Position numbers and translations under genes: made by a program. From the NCBI RefSeq assembly GCF_017876155.1, contig NZ_JAGINP010000021.1, forward strand, positions 1 to 64,000: 64,000 nt of DNA, given 5' to 3'. How positions within the stretch are numbered: position 1 is the stretch's first letter; the number at the start of each line of letters is the position of its first letter. Of the stretch, positions 35,834 to 42,389 are shown piece after piece. The notes beneath the pieces were generated by a model that was not told the origin of the DNA, did no database searches, and saw only the letters and a list, made by a program, of their open reading frames with translations. This DNA is from Azospirillum rugosum (GTDB lineage: Bacteria; Pseudomonadota; Alphaproteobacteria; Azospirillales; Azospirillaceae).

Positions 35834-35932
35834 CACATCTCGACGTTACGGCGCCCTGCGGACTTGACCGAAGAGGCTATGCCGTTATGCTCCCTGCCGG
35901 AAATCGTCACGTCAATCATATTGGAGTCGACC

Positions 35933-36949
35933 TTGGCGGTCGTGACCAACCTCGAGCCGAAACGGCGCAAGTCTAACCCGCTCGACGATTTGACCGCCCT
36001 GGTGGCCAACGACCTGAGCGCGGTCAACGACATCATCGTCGCGCGGATGCACTCGTCCGTGGAGCTGATCCCGCAGCTGGCCGGCTACATCATCGCCGCC
36101 GGCGGCAAGCGGCTGCGCCCCGTGCTCACCCTCGCCGCCGCGGAGTTGTGCGGCTACAAGGGCGACGACCACAAGATGCTGGCCGCGGTGGTGGAGTTCA
36201 TCCACACCGCCACGCTGCTGCACGACGACGTGGTCGATGAAAGCGACCTGCGGCGCGGCCTCGCCTCCGCCAACGCGGTGTTCGGGAACAAGGCCAGCGT
36301 GCTGGTCGGCGACTTCCTGTTCTCCCGCGCCTTCGAGCTGATGGTCGAGGTCGGGTCGCTGGACGTGCTGCGCATCCTGTCCAAGGCGTCGGCCGTCATC
36401 GCCGAGGGCGAGGTGCTGCAGCTGCGCACCACCAACGACACGGAGACCAGCGAGCAGGCCTACCTGGAGGTCATCAAGGCCAAGACGGCCGAGCTGTTCG
36501 CCGCGGCCTGCCGCGTCGGCGCCGTCGTCGCCAAGCGGCCGCAGGCGGAGGAGCTGGCGCTCTACGACTACGGCATGAACCTGGGCATCGCCTTCCAGCT
36601 GGTCGACGACGTGCTGGACTACTCGGCCAAGCAGGCGAAGCTGGGCAAGACCGTCGGCGACGACTTCCGCGAGGGCAAGATCACCCTTCCCGTCGTGCTG
36701 GCCTTCCGCCGCGGCAGCGACGAGGAGCGGGCCTTCTGGCGCCGCACCATGGAGGACCTGGATCAGCAGGACGGCGACCTGGAGCGCGCGCAGGAGCTGA
36801 TGATCAAGCACAACGCGCTGAAGGATACGGTGGAGCGCGCCCGCCATTACGGCGCCATCGCCCGCGACTCGCTGGGCCTGTTCGCCGACAGCCCGGTGAA
36901 GCGCGCCCTGCTGGACGTGCTGGACTTCGTCATCGAGCGGGATTTCTGA
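35933..36949 (+). CDS. ispB: Long-chain polyprenyl diphosphate synthase (IspB-like)
   Basis: A 338-residue trans-prenyltransferase that builds the ubiquinone side chain from FPP and IPP. The first Asp-rich motif is LLHDDVVDESDLRRG with D98-D99-x-x-D102, and the second is FQLVDDVLDYSAKQAKLGKTVGDD. The GGKRLRPVL IPP-binding segment is at 57-65. The start is TTG at 35933, since GGAG lies six bases before it and the reading then begins with the family-like AVVTNLEPKRR; an ATG at 35879 exists but has no ribosome site. The chain length is set by the residues before the first motif (EFIHTATLL), which suggests octa- to decaprenyl. Confidence 0.92.
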   Translation: MAVVTNLEPKRRKSNPLDDLTALVANDLSAVNDIIVARMHSSVELIPQLAGYIIAAGGKRLRPVLTLAAAELCGYKGDDHKMLAAVVEFIHTATLLHDDVVDESDLRRGLASANAVFGNKASVLVGDFLFSRAFELMVEVGSLDVLRILSKASAVIAEGEVLQLRTTNDTETSEQAYLEVIKAKTAELFAAACRVGAVVAKRPQAEELALYDYGMNLGIAFQLVDDVLDYSAKQAKLGKTVGDDFREGKITLPVVLAFRRGSDEERAFWRRTMEDLDQQDGDLERAQELMIKHNALKDTVERARHYGAIARDSLGLFADSPVKRALLDVLDFVIERDF

Positions 36950-36986
36950 CGGAGCTTATTTTTTCGGGTGGGTAACGATTTTGGCG

Positions 36987-37015
36987 TTGCACCCCCCGGT
37001 TCCAGCGGCTATATA
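36987..37015 (+). promoter_or_regulatory. Promoter of the first tRNA-Pro gene
   Basis: TTGCAC (36987-36992), 17 bases, then TATATA (37010-37015), 43 bases upstream of the tRNA. The same arrangement is found before the second copy. Confidence 0.75.
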
Positions 37016-37057
37016 CGCGGCCCACGGCGACGCTGGCGACGGCGCCGCCGACAGGAA

Positions 37058-37134
37058 CGGAGAGTAGCTCAGCCTGGTAGAGCACTGCTTTCGGGAGGCA
37101 GGGGCCGGAGGTTCGAATCCTCTCTCTCCGACCA
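37058..37134 (+). tRNA. tRNA-Pro (anticodon CGG), copy 1
   Basis: A 77-nt tRNA with acceptor arms CGGAGAG and CTCTCCG, D-arm AGCTCAGCCTGGTAGAGC, anticodon stem CTGCT and GGCAG with loop TTCGGGA (anticodon 37092-37094), and T-arm GAGGTTCGAATCCTC. CCA is encoded at 37132-37134. It reads CCG codons. An identical copy lies 388 bases downstream. Confidence 0.97.
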
Positions 37135-37141
37135 ACACGGC

Positions 37142-37175
37142 AAAAGGGCCGGTGCGGAAACGCGCCGGCCCTTTT
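37142..37175 (+). terminator. Terminator of tRNA-Pro copy 1
   Basis: AAAAGGGCCGGTGCG-GAAA-CGCGCCGGCCCTTTT is a strong hairpin with a T-run, seven bases after the CCA end. Confidence 0.9.
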
Positions 37176-37179
37176 CGCG

Positions 37180-37331
37180 TTCTTCCCCTCTCCCAGCCCT
37201 GCTGGGAGAGGGAGGGACCCGCGCCCGCGGCGCGGGAGGGTGAGGGCAAGGTCTTCCCGAGAAACCAAGCCCTCACCCTTCCCGCTCCGCGGGCCCCTTC
37301 CCTCTCCCTGCGGAACGGGGAGAGGGAGAAT
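37180..37331. repeat. Palindromic repeat, CCCTCTCCC family (copy 2)
   Basis: It holds CCCCTCTCCCAGC/GCTGGGAGAGG, GCGCCCGCGGCGCGGG, GGGTGAGGGCAAGG and the mirror TTCTCGGG..CCCTCACCC, then CCCTCTCCC and GGGAGAGGGAGAA. It is an imperfect inverted repeat around 37258 and lies between the two tRNA-Pro units. Confidence 0.7.
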
Positions 37332-37374
37332 AAGCGCCCCACAAAAAAACATTCGTCGTCCATCGCTTATGGCG

Positions 37375-37403
37375 TTGCAGAGCGCGGGTAAAGGGGCTAT
37401 ACA
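37375..37403 (+). promoter_or_regulatory. Promoter of the second tRNA-Pro gene
   Basis: TTGCAG (37375-37380), a 17-base spacer, TATACA (37398-37403). It is almost the same as the promoter of copy 1 (TTGCAC, 17, TATATA), and the 30-odd bases up to the tRNA (CCCACGGCGACGCTGGCGAC) are also shared. Confidence 0.75.
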
Positions 37404-37445
37404 CCCGCCCCACGGCGACGCTGGCGACGGCGGGACCGACAGGAA

Positions 37446-37522
37446 CGGAGAGTAGCTCAGCCTGGTAGAGCACTGCTTTCGGGAGGCAGGGGCCGGAGGT
37501 TCGAATCCTCTCTCTCCGACCA
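37446..37522 (+). tRNA. tRNA-Pro (anticodon CGG), copy 2
   Basis: Identical to the copy at 37058-37134 over all 77 bases, including the encoded CCA. The anticodon is at 37480-37482. It has its own promoter and terminator. Confidence 0.97.
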
Positions 37523-37528
37523 ACACGG

Positions 37529-37562
37529 CAAGGGGCCGGTACGGAAACGTGCCGGCCCTTTC
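37529..37562 (+). terminator. Terminator of tRNA-Pro copy 2
   Basis: GGGGCCGGTACG-GAAA-CGTGCCGGCCC followed by TTTCGCTTTT. The stem differs from copy 1 by compensating changes (TAC/GTG instead of TGC/GCG), so the hairpin is retained. Confidence 0.88.
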
Positions 37563-37630
37563 GCTTTTGAACCATTCCCCCCACGGCCCTGTTGACGTTG
37601 GAAAGGACGTGAACGACCGAGGAGGGAGAC

Positions 37631-38032
37631 GTGGAAGAGATGATCAGCAGCCGCCCGCACGGGGCCGGCGGGCCGTACGGGACCGACGTCGAACCGGCCC
37701 GCGTGAAGGTCCCGCAGGCCCTGCGCGACGAACTCCTGGAAGCCGGCTTCCGCCCGCGCGACACCGGCGACGGCATGGCCTGGAACCGGCGGGACGGCGA
37801 CGGCACCCACGTGATGATTTCCGCCAACGGCGCCCTGTCCGGCGACCCCGACCGCGGGGAATGGACGGCCGGGCGCTATGGCGACAAGGGCGGCTTCATC
37901 GAGGTCACCGGGCTGACGCTTCAGGCCGCGCTCGACGCCGTCGCCATCCTGCCCCGGCCGGTGCGGGTGGACGGGTCGCTGGCCGAAGCCATCTACCCGT
38001 CGCTGGAGGAGGCGATGAGCGATTTCGCCTGA
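37631..38032 (+). CDS. Hypothetical protein
   Basis: A 133-residue protein that I do not recognise. It is soluble, mostly alpha/beta by composition, with KVPQALRDELLEAGFRPRDTGDGMAWNRRDGDGTHVMISANG and a C-terminal helix LQAALDAVAILPRP then LAEAIYPSLEEAMSDFA. The GTG at 37631 directly follows GGAGGGAGAC; an ATG at 37640 is also possible. GC content matches the chromosome. It lies between the second tRNA-Pro and the ATPase of the putative defence pair, 100 bases before that gene, and may or may not be functionally linked. Confidence 0.6.
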   Translation: MEEMISSRPHGAGGPYGTDVEPARVKVPQALRDELLEAGFRPRDTGDGMAWNRRDGDGTHVMISANGALSGDPDRGEWTAGRYGDKGGFIEVTGLTLQAALDAVAILPRPVRVDGSLAEAIYPSLEEAMSDFA

Positions 38033-38132
38033 CCCAGGTTTCCCCACGGACCCCACACATCGCGACCGGAAACAGGCGCGTGCCAGCGCCGCGGTTTCTG
38101 GCTAGTATCCCCGCGAGGTCCGGAGGGGTTGG

Positions 38133-39446
38133 ATGCACATCGCCAAGCTAGAAATCGAGAATATCCGTTCGCTCAAGCATTTCTGCATCGAACTGCCGCC
38201 CAAGGAGCGGGCCGGTTGGCATGTCATCATCGGCTCGAACGCGTCGGGGAAGTCGACCGTCATCCGGTCGATTGCGTTGGCGTTGATTGGGATGGAGGAA
38301 GCCGGCGCGCTGCGCCAGAACTGGGAAGAATGGCTCCGGCGCGGGGAAAAGGAAGGAACGATTCATATTGAAGTCGATCCCCATTCAGACGATAGCTTTC
38401 CACAAGCAGAGGACAAAAGCGAATTAAACGCGAAAATTTCCATTTCTGAAGTTTATTATGGGAGAAAGCAGAAAAGACAAGTTGTTATCGGCGCATTTGT
38501 TGCGCAGATTGCGCAGGATGGAGAGGAAACATTTAGGATCTACGGTCAATCGTTGTGGTCTAGCAAATCTCTTTACTTTGCTTCTTCCTTCGGCCCTTAC
38601 CGCCGGATGGAAGGGAGCACTCGGAATACGGACAAGCTCTTTGCATCGTCCCCGAAGGTCGCCCCGCACCTGTCGGCGTTCGGGGAGGACATCGCCCTGT
38701 CGTCCGGGCTGGAGATGATCCAGCGCCTGCACGTGAAGGGGCTGGAGAAGGACGAGGCCTCGGCGAAGCTCGCCAAGAAGATCGTGGAGTTCGTAAACAA
38801 GACCGACCTGCTGCCCTTCGGCGCCCAAATCGTCCGGGTCGCCAGCGACCGGATCGTGCTGCGCGACGGCCAGGGCAACGATGTCGACATCGAGCAGATG
38901 AGCAGCGGCTACAAGTCCGTGCTCTCCACCATCTTCGAGATCATGCACCAGATGGCCTTCGTCTTCGGCGAGGCCGCCCTGGGCCGGGCGATCGACGTCC
39001 GCAAGGGCACCATCAACCTGCCGGGCGTGGTGTGCATCGACGAGGTGGACAGCCATCTCCACCCCACCTGGCAACGCGACATCGGGCACTGGTTCACCCG
39101 CCGGTTCCCCAACGTGCAGTTCTTCGTCACCACGCACAGCCCGATCATCTGCCGGGCCGCCACGAGCGTTTGGAAGTTGCCCGATCCCGGCAACGAGGAG
39201 TCGGCAGGACGGGTGACCGGTGTGGCGCTGAACCGGCTGATCTACGGCTCCATCGTCGATGCCTATGGCACGGACCTGTTCGGGCACGACGTCGCGCGGT
39301 CGGACGACGGCAAGAAGCTCGCCGACGAGTTGGCGCTGCTCAACCGCAAGTCCATCCAGGGCAAGCTGACCAGAAGGGAAGCGGCGCGCATGATGGAGTT
39401 GCGGGCCACGCTGCCATCCGAATCCAGCGAAACGGCACCGGAATAG
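38133..39446 (+). CDS. ABC-type ATPase of a Septu-like (PtuA) defence pair
   Basis: A 437-residue SMC/RecF-type ATPase. Walker A is GSNASGKST (34-42), the ABC signature is MSSGYKS (256-262), Walker B is VVCIDEVDSHLHP (299-311, D303/E304), and the switch histidine is H335 in VTTHSP. Residues 60-255 form the insertion that in this class projects from the head. Followed after nine bases by an HNH nuclease gene, this is the gene pair of the Septu system (PtuA-PtuB), in which the ATPase gates the nuclease on phage infection. The ATG at 38133 has GGAGG six bases upstream. Bases 38341-38580 are only about 42% GC by hand count, in sharp contrast to the rest. The Septu name is by domain pairing, not by alignment. 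Confidence 0.82.
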   Translation: MHIAKLEIENIRSLKHFCIELPPKERAGWHVIIGSNASGKSTVIRSIALALIGMEEAGALRQNWEEWLRRGEKEGTIHIEVDPHSDDSFPQAEDKSELNAKISISEVYYGRKQKRQVVIGAFVAQIAQDGEETFRIYGQSLWSSKSLYFASSFGPYRRMEGSTRNTDKLFASSPKVAPHLSAFGEDIALSSGLEMIQRLHVKGLEKDEASAKLAKKIVEFVNKTDLLPFGAQIVRVASDRIVLRDGQGNDVDIEQMSSGYKSVLSTIFEIMHQMAFVFGEAALGRAIDVRKGTINLPGVVCIDEVDSHLHPTWQRDIGHWFTRRFPNVQFFVTTHSPIICRAATSVWKLPDPGNEESAGRVTGVALNRLIYGSIVDAYGTDLFGHDVARSDDGKKLADELALLNRKSIQGKLTRREAARMMELRATLPSESSETAPE

Positions 39447-39455
39447 CCCGTCATC

Positions 39456-40328
39456 ATGCTGAAGCTGCCCGCGGGCGCGCTGGATCCGCTGACCAAGGCC
39501 CACATCGAGGATCTGCAACGGCAGGTCGATTCTCTCGCGCGCTACCCGCAACGGGTCGCCGCAGCCAAACGTCTGTGGGCGGCCAAGACGAACACGCCGG
39601 CCGGAAAGGCGGCCTTCCTGGCGATCCGGACCGAGTTGAAGCGGATGTGCTTCGGTGCGGTTCGGTGCGGCTATTGCAGCGATTCGATGGCCGACGAGAT
39701 CGAACACATTCTGCCGAAATCCTTTTTCCCCCAGCACGCCTTCGACTGGGACAACCATCTGTTCGCCTGCGGACCCTGCAACGGCGGCGAAAAGCGCGAC
39801 CAATATGCCTATCTGGACAGGCGCGGGGTACTGAAGGAGGTTGTGCGCAAGCGGGGCGCCGCGGTCCGGGCGCCCGGCAAGGGCGTGCACGCGCTGATCA
39901 ATCCCCGCACGGAGGACCCGCGCCATTTCCTCGAACTCGACCTTATGTCGCGGTTGCCGAACGGAACCTATGATGTCGGCTCGCTGCACATTCTCCCCCG
40001 CCTGGACCTGTCGGCGCGCGAGTGGACACGGGCCGACTACACGGTCCGGACACTCGGCTTGAACCGCGATCCTTTGCCCAGAGCCCGCCGGACCGCCTTT
40101 CGCAACTACAAGGCTCGCCTGAGGGAATATGTCGAGGACAAGGCAACGGGCAAAGCCCAGGCCGACCTCGACACCATGCGCGATGGCATTCTCGACATGG
40201 ACCACCCCTTGGTCTTCGTGGAAATGCAACGCCAGCAAAGCCTCCTTCCTCCCTTGAAGGCTTTGTTCGACGCGGCGCCGGAGGCACTTTCCTGGACGTT
40301 CGGCCCACGGGCGCCGATCGTGCCGTAA
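39456..40328 (+). CDS. HNH endonuclease of a Septu-like (PtuB) defence pair
   Basis: A 290-residue nuclease. The HNH core lies at 71-113: zinc cysteines C71-GY-C74 and C105-GP-C108, catalytic H84 in EIEHILPKS, N100 in FDWDNHLFAC and N109/K113 in CNGGEKRD. This layout (EHILPK, WDN, C..CN..K) is that of PtuB and of the HNH effectors in PtuAB-type retrons. It has no clear ribosome site of its own, which suggests translational coupling to the ATPase stop nine bases upstream. The C-terminal half (about 130-290) is helical and probably contacts the ATPase. No reverse transcriptase or retron RNA gene is adjacent, so it is not an evident retron. Confidence 0.82.
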   Translation: MLKLPAGALDPLTKAHIEDLQRQVDSLARYPQRVAAAKRLWAAKTNTPAGKAAFLAIRTELKRMCFGAVRCGYCSDSMADEIEHILPKSFFPQHAFDWDNHLFACGPCNGGEKRDQYAYLDRRGVLKEVVRKRGAAVRAPGKGVHALINPRTEDPRHFLELDLMSRLPNGTYDVGSLHILPRLDLSAREWTRADYTVRTLGLNRDPLPRARRTAFRNYKARLREYVEDKATGKAQADLDTMRDGILDMDHPLVFVEMQRQQSLLPPLKALFDAAPEALSWTFGPRAPIVP

Positions 40329-40348
40329 GGCGATTCGGTCGAATCGCC
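40329..40348. terminator. Dyad after the HNH gene
   Basis: GGCGATTC-GGTC-GAATCGCC directly after the nuclease stop. It holds two GANTC sites facing each other. There is no T-run. It separates the convergent nuclease and AhpD-like genes and may act as a weak bidirectional terminator. Confidence 0.5.
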
Positions 40349-40364
40349 CCCGGGCGCCAGCCGC

Positions 40365-40754
40365 CTACTTCAGCGACTCGTCGATCTCCACCTGATAGCC
40401 GTTGGCGAGGCGGTTGGTCTCGTTGGCCATGCCGATGACGGCCATCAGCTCCCCGAACTGGGCGTCGGTCATGCCCGCCTTGCGCGCCGCCGCCTCGTGG
40501 GAGCGGATGCAGTAGGCGCAGCCGTTGGTGACGCTGACCGCGACGAAGATCATCTCCTTCACCAGCGGGTCGAGCGCGCCCGGTGCCATCACCTCCTTCA
40601 GGCTTTCCCAGGTCCGCTTCAGGGTTTCCGGGTGGTGGGCCACCATCTTCCAGAAGTTGTTCACGTCCGGAACGTTGCGGGTCGCCTTGATGTCGTCGAA
40701 GACGGCGCGGACCTCGGGGGCGGCGTCGGCCGCGTCGATGGGCTTCAGGGGCAT
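40365..40754 (-). CDS. AhpD/carboxymuconolactone decarboxylase-like protein
   Basis: A 129-residue all-helical protein of the carboxymuconolactone decarboxylase fold. The redox motif CAYCIRSHE (C-x2-C-x3-H) is the active site of AhpD-type alkylhydroperoxidases, which reduce peroxides through thiols. The start is ATG at 40754 (MPLKPIDAADAAPEVRAVFDDI); the longer reading does not fit. It converges on the defence pair and stands next to the long promoter region of the respiratory cluster. The physiological substrate is unknown. Confidence 0.88.
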   Translation of the reverse strand: MPLKPIDAADAAPEVRAVFDDIKATRNVPDVNNFWKMVAHHPETLKRTWESLKEVMAPGALDPLVKEMIFVAVSVTNGCAYCIRSHEAAARKAGMTDAQFGELMAVIGMANETNRLANGYQVEIDESLK

Positions 40755-41104
40755 GGCGGGGGACTCCTGCGTCCTACGGATGGTTGATGCTGCGACATTT
40801 TCGCCGTTTCCGCGCGCGCCGGCCACAGGCGAATGGCCGCGCCGGCGGCGAAAGGGTGTGGCCAAGCCCGTAAAAACTACAGTTCCGTCAGGTGGTTAAG
40901 GCCACATGCAAGGGTCCTAGAGCGCCCAGGATTCGGGCGTTTCTCAGAGTCGGTTAAGGAATGCTGCAATGCAAACGGCGATTGTGCAAAGTTGACCGAA
41001 AGGGATCCCCGGTGGTAATAACCGGACAAATGTTGCGGTCATAAATGTCGGGGAAGCACCCGAATAATAAGAAAGCTAAGCAACTGTCACCGGGCGAGGA
41101 AACC
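40755..41104. promoter_or_regulatory. 350-base upstream region of the respiratory cluster
   Basis: No gene is supported here. The right half is AT-richer than its surroundings (GGTGGTAATAACCGG, GTCATAAATGTCGG, GAATAATAAGAAAGCTAAGC). It holds the dyad CCGGT-GGTAATA-ACCGG at 41009-41025. A GCGAGGAAACC ribosome site sits just before the first gene at 41105. I would expect the cluster promoter and any redox or molybdate control site here, but no known consensus is clearly met. Confidence 0.5.
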
Positions 41105-41461
41105 ATGCACAAAGCGGCACTCCGGAGCGCTTTAATACTGGCGCATGCCTTGTTGGCGCAGGTGGTTCTGGCGCAGGCCGGACCGTCCTTGGCGGCCGAC
41201 ACGGCGCCCAATATGGCGGCGAACGACGCCGCGCAGGCGCCCTCCTTCGTGGCGGGCAGCGCCCCATCGGTGCGCCGGCCCGACGCGCCCGCGCTGGCGG
41301 CCGTGGCGAAGGACGCGCGCTGGTACCAGAAGGCGCTGTCCGGCGTGGACTCGCCCTACCCCACCAGCCTGAAGTTCCTGGACGACCAGGGCAACTGGTA
41401 CACGCCCTTCACCCAGCCCGGGATGACCGGGCGCTACGACCTGCGGCACTGGCACCGCTGA
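41105..41461 (+). CDS. Small exported protein, first gene of the respiratory cluster
   Basis: A 118-residue protein with a Sec signal peptide (MHKAALRSALILAHALLAQV, cleavage likely after VLA or at LAA around 23-31). The mature part is Ala/Pro-rich and then has DARWYQKALSGVDSPYPTSLKFLDDQGNWYTPFTQPGMTGRYDLRHWHR, with many aromatic residues and a His at the end, which suggests a periplasmic partner. I do not recognise a family. It is the start of a run of six to seven genes read in the same direction up to the polyferredoxin. Confidence 0.75.
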   Translation: MHKAALRSALILAHALLAQVVLAQAGPSLAADTAPNMAANDAAQAPSFVAGSAPSVRRPDAPALAAVAKDARWYQKALSGVDSPYPTSLKFLDDQGNWYTPFTQPGMTGRYDLRHWHR

Positions 41462-41591
41462 GGCGGTTCCCGCACCCGCCCCTCGGTGGGGCCGCCCACC
41501 CAATCAGAACGACAAAACGAAAACACCCAATCCGAGCCGGCGGAACCCCGGCCCGGAAACGCCACAACACACCCCAATGGAGGAAACCGCG

Positions 41592-42260
41592 ATGGAAACG
41601 ATGAAGAAGACCCTGCGCACCGCCCTGATCGCCGCCGCCCTGGTTGGCGGACTCGCCACCACCTCCGCCGCCATCGCCCAGGGCATGAGCGGCATGTCCG
41701 GCATGGGTGGAATGAGCGGCATGGGTGGGATGTCGGGAATGTCCGGTATGGGCGGGATGAGCGGCATGTCCGGCATGGGCGGAATGTCCGGCATGGGCGG
41801 GATGAGCGGTATGTCCGGCATGGGTGGGATGTCCGGCATGGGTGGGATGAGCGGCATGTCCGGCATGGGCGGAATGTCCGGCATGGGCGGGATGAGCGGG
41901 ATGTCCGGCATGGGCGGGATGAGCGGCATGTCCGGCATGGGCGGGATGAGCGGCATGTCCGGCATGGGCGGAATGTCCGGTATGGGCGGGATGTCCGGCA
42001 TGGGCGGGATGAGCGGGATGTCCGGCATGGGCGGGATGAGCGGCATGTCCGGCATGGGCGGGATGTCCGGCATGGGTGGGATGAGCGGCATGTCCGGTAT
42101 GGGCGGAATGTCCGGCATGGGCGGCATGGGCGGAATGTCCGGCATGGGCGGGATGAGCGGCATGTCCGGTATGGGCGGCATGTCCGGCATGTCCGGCATG
42201 GGCGGAATGTCCGGCATGGGTGGGATGAGCGGAATGTCCGGCATGCAGGGCAAGCCGTAA
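41592..42260 (+). CDS. Exported Met-X-Gly triplet-repeat protein
   Basis: A 222-residue protein. A Sec signal peptide (METMKKTLRTALIAAALVGG, ending AAIAQ) is followed by about 62 consecutive three-residue units Met-X-Gly, where X is Ser or Gly, and a short tail MQGKP. So about a third of the mature chain is methionine, with no charged, aromatic or Cys residue until the last lysine. The triplets group in a higher order of X = S,S,G,S,G and S,S,G. GGAGGAAAC lies eight bases upstream of the ATG at 41592. Met-rich periplasmic proteins often bind Cu(I) or Ag(I), or scavenge oxidants; here either is only inference. Its place just before the heme and molybdenum genes suggests a role in that enzyme system. 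Confidence 0.85.
   Translation: METMKKTLRTALIAAALVGGLATTSAAIAQGMSGMSGMGGMSGMGGMSGMSGMGGMSGMSGMGGMSGMGGMSGMSGMGGMSGMGGMSGMSGMGGMSGMGGMSGMSGMGGMSGMSGMGGMSGMSGMGGMSGMGGMSGMGGMSGMSGMGGMSGMSGMGGMSGMGGMSGMSGMGGMSGMGGMGGMSGMGGMSGMSGMGGMSGMSGMGGMSGMGGMSGMSGMQGKP
41697..42245 (+). repeat. Coding minisatellite (9-bp Met-X-Gly units)
   Basis: About 550 bases of tandem ATG-(AGC/TCC/GGC/GGG/GGA)-GG(C/G/A) triplets. The larger units of 24-45 bases recur with third-position changes (for example ATGAGCGGCATGTCCGGCAT). This is inside the Met-X-Gly gene and would be prone to slippage, always by multiples of nine bases, so the reading frame is retained. Confidence 0.9.
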
Positions 42261-42389
42261 GCCCGACGCGCGGGGAGACGGCGCGCCGGGGGCTGGGAGG
42301 GCTCCGGCGCGCCGCTCCCGTCGGGATTTCGTCAGGAAAGGCCGGGCGGACGCCCGGCCGGGACTCCGAACCGCCGAAGGGCCGGCCGC

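Noticed and set aside
38341..38580. ATPase as a pseudogene because of its odd base composition
   Set aside because: The frame is uninterrupted and all ATPase motifs before and after the patch are intact.
38133..40328. Retron with PtuAB effectors
   Set aside because: No reverse transcriptase frame and no room for a retron RNA between the hypothetical gene and the ATPase (about 100 bases).
36950..40400. Genomic island with integrase at tRNA-Pro
   Set aside because: No integrase, transposase or third partial tRNA copy as an attachment site was found; only the tRNA duplication and the defence pair hint at it.
41697..42245. Tandem repeat resembling a CRISPR-like array
   Set aside because: The repeats have no unique spacers, keep a nine-base period in one reading frame, and follow a signal peptide and a good ribosome site; they are coding repeats.
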